64,000 nt of DNA from Ariolimax columbianus (taxonomy: Eukaryota; Mollusca; Gastropoda; Stylommatophora; Arionidae): assembly GCA_036924085.1 (NCBI GenBank), contig JAVGWX010000003.1:128371023-128435022 (forward strand), given 5' to 3'. How positions within the stretch are numbered: position 1 is the first letter of the stretch; each line of letters opens with the position of its first letter. Shown here piece by piece: positions 59,301-64,000 of the stretch. The notes beneath the pieces were generated by a model, which searched no databases, was not told the origin of the DNA, and was given only the letters and a program-made list of their open reading frames with translations. The translations under genes were made by a program, and so were the position numbers.

Positions 59301-59633
59301 AAGCAATGTGTCTTGGGCACATTAATAACCAGGCAGGGCCCAATCTCTCCCAGATTAAAAGGAAGCTGATTATTAAACAATAACAAGTATCACAACTGAT
59401 TTTCTATCCCTAGTGTCTCAAACACGTTATGCCTCTCATAAAAAGGTTAGAACTGACACAAATCAAATATAACAATTAACCTGATGGTATTGTTTGAGAA
59501 GGTGGTGCATCATTTCCACTTCCTCTGAGACTAGGGTTTTGATGAAGAATCTTTTGTCTCGTGACATTAGCATCCTCGCACCACTACGGCCCGGAGAGTC
59601 ACATGATATTGGCTGCTGCTTTGTTAATGAACT
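32168..59633 (-). CDS. PIP4K2: Phosphatidylinositol-5-phosphate 4-kinase (type II PIP kinase), C-terminal 311 residues in seven exons
   Basis: Phosphorylates PI5P at the 4-hydroxyl to give PI(4,5)P2 at membranes. The exons join without frame loss: six phase-0 junctions upstream and one phase-1 codon (GAA) before the last exon. Diagnostic blocks in order are SGAR...DKRFFIKT (the ATP-binding lysine in FFIKT), [58 protein letters not shown] (catalytic Asp in MDYSL by family knowledge), an acidic insert, [16 protein letters not shown] (metal-binding Asp) and the activation loop [15 protein letters not shown]. The loop is type II, not the PIP5K type. Human paralogs are about 405-420 residues, so roughly 100 N-terminal residues lie past the right edge. 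One copy covers the PIP4K2A/B/C group; which paralog is unresolved. Confidence 0.95.
32505..32605 (-). repeat. SINE relic of the CCAGTTCCATTCCTC family
   Basis: Contains GACCAGTTCCATTCCTCAGC and, at the right end, a minus-strand tRNA-like head start (ACGTCTGATTAGCGC). Similar pieces lie at 24845, 49970 and 50770. A middle part is missing. Confidence 0.5.
32610..33340 (-). pseudogene. Internally deleted mariner transposase
   Basis: On the minus strand 33334-33092 encodes the N-terminal [43 protein letters not shown]-like and [16 protein letters not shown]. It passes through [13 protein letters not shown] and then jumps to the C-terminal catalytic region ([36 protein letters not shown]), ending near GDYIEK at about 32690. 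Most of the DDD core, including the first two catalytic aspartates, is deleted and stops are present. TACGAGGGACATTCACG near 32611 may be a terminal repeat; no partner was found at the other side. Confidence 0.88.
33341..34521. other. PIP4K2 intron, nothing recognised
   Basis: Includes a C-run of about 20 (33421-33440) and a short (TG)n near 34138-34150. No gene is supported. Confidence 0.5.
34522..36364 (-). mobile_element. 5'-truncated, internally deleted relative of the LINE (family C)
   Basis: Direct repeats GTTTTCATCT (34522-34531 and 36355-36364) flank the insertion. Minus-strand fragments follow the intact element: [19 protein letters not shown] and [19 protein letters not shown] (36103-35726), then [20 protein letters not shown] and [11 protein letters not shown] (35602-35243). 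These are followed by an [20 protein letters not shown] piece (35315-34893) and RNase [20 protein letters not shown] (34735-). After that residue the ORF jumps to the last few codons ([12 protein letters not shown], stop), so about 0.4-0.5 kb of RNase H and C-terminus is lost. It ends in a GAA-rich tail. Several frameshifts make it inactive. A T-run of about 14 lies at its 5' junction. Confidence 0.88.
36408..36705 (+). repeat. tRNA-derived SINE, family A, near-complete
   Basis: Starts GGGGACGGCGTGGCCTAGTG with A-box TGGCCTAGTGGTTAAGTGG and B-box TGGGTTCGATCCC. The body contains AAATGCAGGAGGAAGCAGAC and GAAGTCGGATGCACTGGGCC, then A-rich runs (36649-36701). The intact boxes suggest it is a fairly young copy. 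Confidence 0.88.
36925..37090 (+). repeat. SINE-type repeat F5
   Basis: Contains AGAGGGTTGTGCATGGGGCT, ACAGAAATCACC and an end block GTTGGCCCTATGCTTCCC. Related pieces lie at about 31440-31600, and its end resembles 48620-48645. Confidence 0.55.
37212..37338 (-). CDS. PIP4K2: PIP4K2 exon (PPDSP linker)
   Basis: 127 nt, phase 0 in and phase 1 out. Encodes [20 protein letters not shown] through [23 protein letters not shown] and the GEFDP-like GELDP are conserved PIP4K landmarks. Acceptor TTACCAG, donor GTAAGG. Confidence 0.93.
37390..38210 (-). pseudogene. 3' part of a degenerate LINE (RT palm end and post-RT)
   Basis: Minus-strand frames read [19 protein letters not shown] near 38150-38090. 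Then come [18 protein letters not shown] near 38000 and [20 protein letters not shown] with [17 protein letters not shown] and [11 protein letters not shown] at 37883-37683. These are typical LINE post-RT blocks with breaks between them. It lies in the PIP4K2 intron, in the same orientation as the gene. Confidence 0.8.
38393..38566 (-). repeat. SINE, family B, GAA-tailed
   Basis: On the minus strand it reads GAAGATGGATG, then CAAGCTGTAAACTAGAG-like and GGATTACATCCTGCTACTTG. It ends GAGATTGAGAACGATCGCAG with an A-interrupted GAA tail. CACCTCCT on both sides may be the target-site duplication. Confidence 0.82.
38951..39788 (+). mobile_element. 5'-truncated LINE copy (subfamily B) with RNase H and C-terminus
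   Basis: The body 38961-39778 lies between AGAGGCTTGG and AGAGACTTGG (9 of 10 match). It encodes RNase H ([11 protein letters not shown], where the first catalytic Asp has become Glu; [28 protein letters not shown]). A single-base deletion near 39331 then shifts the reading frame to [18 protein letters not shown] through the TDECTCG and HLLQNC motif to [12 protein letters not shown]. It ends with a (GAA)n tail. Dead, by truncation and frameshift. Confidence 0.93.
40050..40745. repeat. 63-bp minisatellite in a PIP4K2 intron
   Basis: About 11 copies of a 63-bp unit (core GTAGACAAGATAACACAGAA, GGAAGCTGATCACTTC, AACTCCAACAAACGTAGACC). Some units lack AACT or a longer segment. Open frames across it (minus 40110-40829) are repeat by-products. 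Confidence 0.95.
41039..41209 (-). CDS. PIP4K2: PIP4K2 exon (MDYSL and acidic insert)
   Basis: 171 nt, 57 codons, phase 0 both ends. Encodes [18 protein letters not shown] and then the acidic, low-complexity [13 protein letters not shown] stretch that matches the disordered insert of PIP4Ks in position. Acceptor ATTTCAG; the donor is the weak CAG/GTCTGT. Confidence 0.93.
41220..41450. repeat. Degenerate about 80-bp tandem duplication
   Basis: Two long copies of a block with CAATTCATGAATTAGG and AGTGGCTAAACTATGTGAAA, followed by shorter ATGTGAAATGATTGTTTC units. Confidence 0.7.
41615..41766. repeat. 30-bp minisatellite
   Basis: Five copies of a 30-bp unit (core GATGCAAAGATTGCTGGCCA), the first four identical or nearly so. 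It lies in a PIP4K2 intron. Confidence 0.95.
41767..43985. other. PIP4K2 intron, nothing recognised
   Basis: A weak tandem of about 40-bp units with TATCCATGATA and ATGTGAAAAT at about 42010-42180. No exon or transposon protein identified. Confidence 0.45.
43986..44340 (-). repeat. PIP4K2: 51-bp minisatellite built from copies of a splice donor
   Basis: About 6.5 copies of a 51-bp unit (plus-strand core CTTACATCGACTCAGCAATT). On the gene strand each unit carries two GATGTAAGTA sequences, identical around the splice point to the true donor of the exon ending at 44369. I count 14 such decoys in the array. Confidence 0.93.
44369..44482 (-). CDS. PIP4K2: PIP4K2 exon (LPTFKDNDF)
   Basis: 114 nt, 38 codons, phase 0 both ends. 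Encodes [18 protein letters not shown] to [10 protein letters not shown], the block before MDYSL in all PIP4Ks. Acceptor TTTTTCAG, strong donor GAT/GTAAGTAC. Confidence 0.95.
44715..44985 (+). repeat. Dispersed repeat family F2, copy 3
   Basis: Contains the F2 blocks TGAAAACAGGCTGTGTCTCA, GGGGACTGACACTGCAATCC, GGCATTACACTACAG and CTCAAGATATAGAAAGAGCT in order. Confidence 0.75.
45335..45600 (-). repeat. tRNA-derived SINE, family F3, copy 2
   Basis: Contains CCAAGGGTTCTTTTACATGC and a minus-strand head GCTGATAGGCAAGGCGCTTG with B-box-like GGTGTTCAAATCC. Better preserved than the 19350 copy. Confidence 0.7.
45759..45797 (-). CDS. PIP4K2: PIP4K2 39-bp microexon (GSTVDR)
   Basis: Thirteen codons, [13 protein letters not shown], phase 0 both ends, completing DLK-GSTV from the upstream exon. 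Acceptor ACTGCAG, donor GTAAGTGT. The size is unusually small, but the peptide is a conserved PIP kinase block, so the exon is secure. Confidence 0.93.
45985..46260 (+). repeat. Dispersed repeat F6, copy 1
   Basis: Shares CTAAGAATTGACCTCACTGC, GCATACCCATAGGTGCTCAG, TGGTTGTACA and a CATCCTC block with 48640-48880. Origin unknown. The minus frame (SILRN) may be a relic of a mobile-element protein I do not recognise. Confidence 0.6.
46261..46904. other. PIP4K2 intron, nothing recognised
   Basis: No gene or repeat recognised. Confidence 0.45.
46905..47340 (-). pseudogene. Degenerate, internally deleted mariner transposase
   Basis: On the minus strand it reads [12 protein letters not shown] then [14 protein letters not shown] (the linker between the two HTH motifs). 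This is followed by [14 protein letters not shown] and [18 protein letters not shown] frames, and ends [11 protein letters not shown], the usual mariner C-terminus (GDYIEK). The catalytic core is missing. A C-run near 47336-47350 sits at its upstream border. Confidence 0.6.
47590..48440 (+). pseudogene. Degenerate LINE RT fragments
   Basis: Starts with [30 protein letters not shown] (an RT palm block normally reading QFGFRKNRGTRDAI). After frame breaks it runs into [16 protein letters not shown] residues and the post-RT piece [14 protein letters not shown]. Catalytic boxes are lost. Confidence 0.65.
48560..49650 (+). repeat. Two about 85-bp direct repeats about 1 kb apart, with F6 copy 2 between
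   Basis: 48565-48648 and 49557-49640 share CAAGTGACT, AATCAGGCTTTCCTAAAAA and ATGCAGTGTTGGGCCTATGC-like blocks. They look like two SINE 3' parts. F6 copy 2 lies at 48640-48880 (GAATCGACATCACTGCACTC, GCATACCCATAGGTGCTCAG). The remaining about 670 bp has no recognisable content. Confidence 0.6.
49651..50999. other. PIP4K2 intron with SINE relics
   Basis: Pieces at about 49975-50110 and 50770-50900 carry GTGGCCAGTTCC-like, GTCAGG(A/T)ACC and CAGCTGG(A/G)TTGACTGG blocks of the SINE family at 24845. Nothing else was recognised. Confidence 0.45.
51000..51545 (+). pseudogene. 3' end of a degenerate LINE (post-RT region)
   Basis: Frames read [16 protein letters not shown], then [13 protein letters not shown] and [15 protein letters not shown], ending [15 protein letters not shown] preceded by W-A-(G/E)-H is a signature of a widespread LINE group. 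Multiple stops. Confidence 0.75.
51546..52109. other. PIP4K2 intron, nothing recognised
   Basis: No gene or repeat recognised. Confidence 0.45.
52110..52380 (+). repeat. SINE-type repeat
   Basis: Body with CAGCAAACCAGAGCTGACCA, AGTCAGCTGAAACCGGGTG, GTGCAAATATCGCA and TGTCCTTTTCAGGAC. Overlapping blocks occur at 20760-20900, 55528-55570 and 63555-63780. Confidence 0.6.
52381..53164. other. PIP4K2 intron, nothing recognised
   Basis: Open frames on both strands at 52768-52995 (75 and 66 codons) show no family resemblance. Confidence 0.4.
53165..53815. other. Pyrimidine-rich, LTR-like block
   Basis: About 650 bp that differ from the AT-rich surroundings: C/T-rich, with CTCTCTCTCT runs, a TATATA box in GAGTTATATATCCTC (about 53500), a CCAAT-containing GACCAATCGATC (about 53530), and GGCGGGAACTGTTACA at the right end. 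Promoter-like composition suggests a solo LTR or a transposon end, but no partner LTR or clear duplication was found. Confidence 0.3.
53850..54700 (+). pseudogene. Degenerate LINE RT remnant split by a SINE
   Basis: Around 53850-54020 frames resemble the RT block before the catalytic box ([26 protein letters not shown]; a DDAAPI-like box). It resumes after the SINE at 54280 with [27 protein letters not shown] and an [15 protein letters not shown] piece near 54575. It is heavily decayed; the order supports a single LINE. Confidence 0.6.
54040..54276 (-). repeat. tRNA-derived SINE, family A, nested in a LINE remnant
   Basis: On the minus strand the head is GGGAACGACGTGGGCTAGTG with GGTTAAGTGACATGG, but the B-box region is shortened. 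The body has GAAGTCGGGTGCACTGGGCC and an A-rich end. It interrupts the LINE fragment, so it inserted later. Confidence 0.82.
54956..55102 (-). CDS. PIP4K2: PIP4K2 exon (YIVECH to YDLK)
   Basis: 147 nt, 49 codons, phase 0 both ends. Encodes [20 protein letters not shown], then [17 protein letters not shown] and KKYDLK. Acceptor TTGACAG; the donor AAG/GTTGGT is weak. Conservation with vertebrate PIP4Ks is high (YIVECHG, LLPQFLGMYR, RNVFSHRLS). Confidence 0.95.
55525..55683 (+). repeat. SINE, family B, GAA-tailed
   Basis: GAAGACAGATGTGCCAGACC, GGGCTGTAAACTAGTGACAC, GACTACATCCTGTTACTTGC, GGGCTTGGTAGCAGGAGATT and GAACGAACATAGAAGAAG. Near-identical layout to 28890-29056. Confidence 0.88.
55684..56694. 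other. PIP4K2 intron, nothing recognised
   Basis: AT-rich; no gene or repeat recognised. Confidence 0.45.
56695..57025 (+). repeat. Dispersed repeat family F1, copy 3
   Basis: Carries the same ordered blocks as 570-915, including GCTTCATCTGCGTGTCGCTC, and a better-preserved CAACAGCCTGTTTCCAGGAC, ending TTTTGCCTGACCAGACATTA. Confidence 0.78.
57026..57734. other. PIP4K2 intron with a SINE head relic
   Basis: Near 57514-57600 a tRNA-like start (TCTTATTAGCGTAGTGGTAG) and TGGGTACCTGGTCACC resemble the 25316 SINE head and body. No gene is supported. Confidence 0.4.
57735..57860. repeat. About 38-bp degenerate tandem repeat
   Basis: Three to four copies of a unit with GAGAGTCAAGTATTTTATGA and CTGAAAACACATCA, decaying to about 57950. 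Confidence 0.75.
57861..59480. other. PIP4K2 intron, no confident feature
   Basis: 58200-58870 is GC-richer than its surroundings and looks like an old interspersed repeat. The 94-codon frames on both strands at 58569-58866 have no recognised domain. Confidence 0.4.
59481..59633 (-). CDS. PIP4K2: PIP4K2 exon (SLT...IKT...YHQ), most 5' one in the window
   Basis: 153 nt, 51 codons, phase 0 both ends. Encodes [20 protein letters not shown], then [18 protein letters not shown] and [14 protein letters not shown] holds the ATP-contacting lysine. Acceptor TTTTCAG; the donor CAG/GTTAAT is weak. The exons before it (encoding roughly the first 100 residues) were not found to the right and should lie outside. 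Confidence 0.95.
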
Positions 59634-60560
59634 CTGAAAAGCAAGAAATTTGATGAATCACAGAACCACTATCACACAAACATAAGAAAGACAAAACCAA
59701 GTCATAGAACCACTATCATACAATTAAAAGCAATGATAAAAAAGACACAGAACCACTTACACACAAGCAACAATATTATATACAATAGCAACAATAAACA
59801 ATTCACAGATTGCAATCAGACACACACACAGAAGAAAGAATAGTCAAATCCCAGAACCAATATCATTAGAGTAAAACTCCTCCAATAAACAAAGGAGGTT
59901 ACTACCGACTACAATCGCAAACACATGCATTTTTTGCGCTAAGAGTACATAAACACAACACAAATTAAAATGAAGTAATATGAACTCTGAAATAGACCCT
60001 AGTTCTCCATGTGACAAATGTGCGTCGTACAAAAATGTGGTAAAATAACAGATCCATAGTCCGTCTTTTAATTCATGAACAAGGTCCGAAGTAATTTTCC
60101 ACTAAACTGCATGTCAGATCCAAATGATTTTTCGCATACAGCCTTAGAATAACCATGACGCTAAAACATTGACATTCGATAGTCCATAGATATTAAGACA
60201 TCTGCACATCGGCGAATTCTTTTGATCTTTTAGGACCATTGCAAAGAAATTACATTAAATTTAAGATTTTACAGTACGCAGCTCAATTTCTCAGCATATC
60301 TCCGCGTATCTCCTTAAGGTCTTCATAAATCAAATGATTGTTTGTGTTGCCCTTTATGTACAATCATAAAAATGGCACCAATATGCAACAGTTATTACAG
60401 CCCCCGGTCACCCTTAGACTCCCAAGGTTGTATCAACTGCGCAACTAATTTTATGTTGCATAACGCATTTGAATAATGCAATGTATCTGTTGCTATTGTA
60501 TGCACACCTAATTGTTTTGATAAACTTACTCTAATTCATCCAAGTCTGCTAATGAGTATG
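59634..60560. other. PIP4K2 upstream intron, nothing recognised
   Basis: Loosely repeated AGAACCACTATCA units near 59660-59760; otherwise nothing identified. Confidence 0.45.
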
Positions 60561-60576
60561 TCCACAAAAGATGATA

Positions 60577-60807
60577 TTAATCATCCGAATCTGTCGATTC
60601 AAAGAGGTTGATAATTGTTACTGACTGAACAAATTGTAATACATCTCGTTGCCAGTACTGTTTTTCTTCCCGGAGCACATGTTCAACACACTTCTTCCAG
60701 AACTGACAGTCTATTTTTGAAAGGTACTCAAGTGTCAGCACTTCAACATCACACATTTTAAATGTCCTGTTCTGTTCGGCAACTTGTCCTTTGACTTTAG
60801 CCCACAC
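60577..60807 (-). pseudogene. C-terminal fragment of an IS630/Tc1-like (DDE_3) transposase
   Basis: 76 open codons: WAKVKGQVAEQNRTFKMCDV, then YLSKIDCQFWKKCVEHVLRE and EEKQYWQRD, ending NLFESTDSDD and a stop. The WAxVKG block follows the NPIEL/catalytic-glutamate block in DDE_3 transposases. That catalytic block is lost here, so only the tail remains. Paralogous to the relic at 1140-1384. Confidence 0.75.
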
Positions 60808-60856
60808 AAACTCTTATGTTAATTTTAGTTTCTGGAGAGCAACAAGTTGATTTTTC

Positions 60857-61142
60857 GTCAACAGTTTCTTCTTCTTCTTCTTCTTCTGCGTACACAGTCA
60901 GACAGTAACCATTATTTTTTCGAAAAAAGCGGCGGTCATCCTGAGACTCTCGCCACTACCATAGAGCTTGTCTTGCAGTTCCACTGGCAATGGCCACATC
61001 TGCTCTCTCTGATCCTCGTATGTCGGGCAGTTCTGCAGCAGATGTTCAGTGGTCATTTTACCAGTACCGCACGGGCATTCGTCGGTACACCCTATCTTCA
61101 ATTTGTTGAATAGGTGGTACCTCAGTCTGTTGTCAACAGTTT
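60857..61142 (-). mobile_element. 5'-truncated LINE copy (subfamily A), nearly identical to the 11417 element
   Basis: An 11-bp duplication GTCAACAGTTT (60857-60867 and 61132-61142) flanks about 264 bp. The body encodes the last about 67 residues, including KIGCTDECPCG, HLLQNC and FFEKIMVTV, and a (GAA)n tail. By eye it differs from the 11417 copy at only two bases, apart from tail length. Confidence 0.95.
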
Positions 61143-61559
61143 CAATATCTCCCGTTTTAAGACAACTATGTCGAAATCGTCAAATTTAATTTGCCTTCCT
61201 TGCTTGAGTCATGTACAATCCAACAGTAAAAGGATGATCTATCCAAACCAAACGCTAATTGTGTTCGTTTCTGTGGTTCATAAATATTCCAATATAAATA
61301 ACCCATCTTAGATTCCCTGCGGAAAAACTGTTTTAGTAAAACGGTAACATTCTGCATTGTTATAAATTTACAACTCATTTTGAAATTGATATCAATGTAA
61401 GTTTTGAAAAGCAACTATATGCCACAATAACCACACCTCAAACTATTAATGTGCATTGATTGGCATCCTGTCAGTCTGGAGAGACAATGGACTTCACGCA
61501 AGAAAGGGGGCAGTCAGTTTGATCCCCATTGCTTAAGCCACACACGTTTGGAGTCAGCA
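61143..61559. other. Non-coding, nothing recognised
   Basis: No gene or repeat recognised. Confidence 0.45.
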
Positions 61560-62945
61560 TCTTGACGCATTTTGTCTTCCCCTGCCTGCAGACCAACACA
61601 CAAAGCCTACCCCTAGCCATCTGTGCCTTTGACAAGTTCCTCCCAGTTGCAGGTGTTCATATCCAACCCCTTCAGTTCACGCTTGCAAACATCTTTGTAG
61701 CTGAGGAAGGATCTACCTATTTTACATGGTCAACTCTCCATATAGGATATCTTTTGGTATTCGCCCAATCTCCATTCTGCACACGTGACCGAGCCACCGC
61801 AAGCTGCGCTGACGGAGGATTGTAACTAAACTGGCAATTTTTGCGTGGTCCCACACGTCTCTGTTAGTCACTCCATGAAATTCCGAGTATGTGTGTCAGG
61901 CAGCGCATTTGAAAAGCATTTAGCCTTTTTTCATGAGAGACATTCAGAGTCCATGTTTTGCTGCCATAGGGCATGGTACTAAAAACACAGGATCTGTACA
62001 CAGCAACCTGTGTGAAGATGGTCAGCATATTGTTATTCCACACTCTCTGTGAGAGCCTGGCAAGTGCTGATGAGGCCATTCACTTCTGCAGCTCCGCATC
62101 CAGTGAATGGATGGTAGATCCAAGGTAGTTAAAGTGATTTACTACTTCCAGATTATTAGTGTGTAAGACAATGTCTGGAGGATCTGCACCCTGAGCGATC
62201 ACTTTTGTTGTGTGTATGCTGATGGTGAGTTCAAACAGATCACAAGATTTTGCCAATCTATTAATGAGGATCTGTAGTTCGGCTTCCGTGTGGACGACCA
62301 GGCAGCATCGTCTGCGATGAGCATATCCCGAATGAGTCTCCCTGCCCATACTTTTTGCTCGCAGTCTGGTTAGATTGAATAGTCTCCCATCTAACCTAGT
62401 ATGCAGAAAGACCCCCTCAGTGGCAGTTCCAAAGGCGTGTTTAAGCCACGATGGCAAAGAAAATGCTGCATAGAGTCGGAGCCAGGACACAACCTTGTTT
62501 AACTCCGCTGTTAATGTTGAAGGCCTCAGATTCCTGCCCGTCATGCAGCACTGTACCTTTCATGCCCACATGAAAGACCTAATCATGCTCAGTAGTTTAG
62601 GTGGGCAGCCAACTTTAGACAATACTTTAAAAAGACCCTCTCTGTTTACTGGGTCGAATGCCTTTGTGAGGTCGATGAAGGCAAGAAATAGTAGTCTGTG
62701 TTGTTCTCTAAATTTCTCTTGCAATTGTCTCAGTGAATAGACCATATCAACGGTCGACCTTTCTGTGGAAAAACCACACTGAGACTCCAGGTACACCCTG
62801 GCAGCCAGCTTTTGCAGCCTGCTCAGGATGATACGAACATACACTTTGCCTTCGGTGTTAAGGAGTGATGTTCCCCTGCAATTATTGCAGTCACCTCCGT
62901 CTCTCTTTTTCTTGTAAATGGTGATTATGTTGGTGTCTCTCATGT
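61560..62945 (-). pseudogene. Degenerate LINE with RT palm and post-RT region
   Basis: 62943-62560 reads MRDTNIITIYKKKRDGGDCN, GTSLLNTEGKVYVRI, ESQCGFSTERSTVDMVYSLR and AFIDLTKAFDPVNREGLF (first catalytic Asp). 62544-62080 continues with GVFLHTRLDGRLFNLTRLRA, then a frame change at the ADD box (MLIADDAA in one frame, VVHTEAELQ in the other) and FNYLGSTIHSLDAELQ. 62079-61864 gives LARLSQRVWNNNMLTIFTQV, YGSKTWTL and CLTHILGISW. It is 5'-truncated and frameshifted through the active site, so dead. Unrelated to the RNase H-bearing family. Confidence 0.88.
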
Positions 62946-63529
62946 CCTGTGAAACAGCGCCCTCATTTCAACACTGGCGTATACACCTATAACTATTAGA
63001 CAGTTTCACAAGAATGACATTTTTTGTTTTCCGCATTCGAAAAAGTGTCTAATTCGTGCACGGGATAATCAGGAATTGGTAATTTGCTGAGCGTATTTGA
63101 AGGTCAAAACATCTATTTTTAAAACAGCACGTCTGTGTACCTTAAACATGTTAAAATTATGTCCAATTCACTGAGGTTACTTTTAATATAGACCAATGAA
63201 TACATTTTTCAAAATACATCAAATTTCTTAGAGAAATAAATATTTCCATGAAATCATGGATATTCTAAGACTGTGTGTGAAAAATCATTTGGATCTGACA
63301 TGCAGTTTAGTAGAAAATTGCTTCAGACCTTGTTGATGAATTAAAAGACGGACTATAGCCAGCTTGTTGCAACTTTGTTTACAATTCACTAAGCCTCAGA
63401 GTTTTTACATTTCCTAATATCTTCCCTAGTTGTTAATTTAAAAAGCACTTAGATAAATAACTTTTAATTTCCTACTAACAATTACATGGCTAAAAGTCTA
63501 GTAATATTTATTAAATACCCTAAGCAGCT
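62946..63529. other. Non-coding, nothing recognised
   Basis: A block near 63275-63360 (AAAATCATTTGGATCTGACA, GCAGTTTAGT, GACGGACTATAG) is the reverse complement of 60040-60135, so a roughly 90-bp inverted duplication exists here. No gene is supported. Confidence 0.5.
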
Positions 63530-63785
63530 GAAGATGTGGCAGTGAAATGATATAACAGCAGCCAGCGACTCTTAGCTAGGGTTAGAGAACCACAGTTAGA
63601 GAACCATCTACAAGCAGCAGTCCAGGAAACGGGCTGCACTCGTGTAGGCTTGCTAAGAAAATAAGGATTTTAGAAGAAAATCTAGCCAAAATTATGCTGT
63701 GCTGAAATCAAGTTGCTGGGTCAAAAGGCACAGATATCGAAGCCTCACCGTAAACTATGACACAACGTCCTTTTAGGCCAGACAC
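63530..63785 (+). repeat. SINE-type repeat
   Basis: Blocks ACAGCAGCCAGCGACTCTTA, TCCAGGAAACGGGCTGCACT and ACTATGACACAACGTCCTTT are shared with 20760-20900 and 52110-52380. Confidence 0.6.
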
Positions 63786-63825
63786 CAAAAATAAAGAAAT
63801 ACCCCCCAAAATACAACTATCTTGC

Positions 63826-63885
63826 TCTCTCTCTCTCTCTCTCACACACATCCAACTCGTGTGTGTGCACACACACACACAAACA
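63826..63885. repeat. (CT)n and (CA)n microsatellites
   Basis: A CT run at about 63826-63842 and a CA run at about 63868-63881 lie close together. Confidence 0.95.
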
Positions 63886-64000
63886 GGCATGCACATACAC
63901 TAAAACTGCAGACACACATAAATATAGAACTGCATATGATGTTAAGGTCACCCACATTGAAAGGAAAGTTTCCATTCTCACTGTGCTTTCCCATATTAAA

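Noticed and set aside
32168..59633. Type I PIP5K instead of PIP4K
   Set aside because: The activation loop [10 protein letters not shown], the PPDSP linker and LPTFKDNDF are type II features.
59634..64000. 5' exons of PIP4K2
   Set aside because: No minus-strand match to the expected FRNLRERFGI-type exon was seen here, so they are taken to lie outside.

Overview
The window is animal nuclear DNA, most likely from a gastropod mollusc. It holds interrupted genes with GT-AG introns, abundant tRNA-derived SINEs, many LINE fragments and long minisatellites. A piece of 18S rRNA at 16281-16950 has a molluscan, gastropod-like sequence; that placement is by recollection, not by a search. Nothing in the window is prokaryotic.

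Only one host gene is recognisable. It lies on the minus strand between 59633 and 32168 and encodes a phosphatidylinositol-5-phosphate 4-kinase (type II PIP kinase, PIP4K2). Seven exons (59481-59633, 54956-55102, 45759-45797, 44369-44482, 41039-41209, 37212-37338, 32168-32352) join in frame into the C-terminal 311 residues, ending in a stop codon. The first roughly 100 residues lie beyond the right edge. Its introns are packed with LINE, mariner and SINE remnants and minisatellites.

The most striking object is a 6.17-kb insertion at 11417-17590 (minus strand) with a perfect 12-bp target-site duplication inside a 30-bp minisatellite. Read 5' to 3' it contains about 640 bp of apparent rDNA 5' external transcribed spacer, the first about 670 nt of 18S rRNA, about 930 bp of LINE leader, and an intact 1302-codon LINE ORF (APE endonuclease, reverse transcriptase, RNase H, C-terminal Cys/His motif) ending in a (GAA)n tail. 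One duplication encloses everything, so pre-rRNA and LINE sequence entered as one unit: either a readthrough transcript of a LINE sitting in 18S, or template switching onto pre-rRNA.

The same LINE family appears again as 5'-truncated copies of very different lengths (4853-5136, 20180-20218, about 29630-29662, 38961-39778, 60868-61131). Two relatives are at 25495-25771 and 34532-36354. Most carry 10-15 bp target-site duplications. SINEs at 18500, 28890, 38393 and 55525 have a similar 3' end and GAA tail, suggesting that they use this LINE machinery.

Layout: 1-11.4 kb, repeats, minisatellites and a degenerate LINE; 11.4-17.6 kb, the rRNA-LINE chimera; 17.6-32.1 kb, largely AT-rich non-coding DNA with SINEs, minisatellites and LINE ends, downstream of PIP4K2; 32.2-59.6 kb, PIP4K2 exons and repeat-filled introns; 59.6-64 kb, further upstream intron of PIP4K2 with transposase, LINE and SINE remnants.
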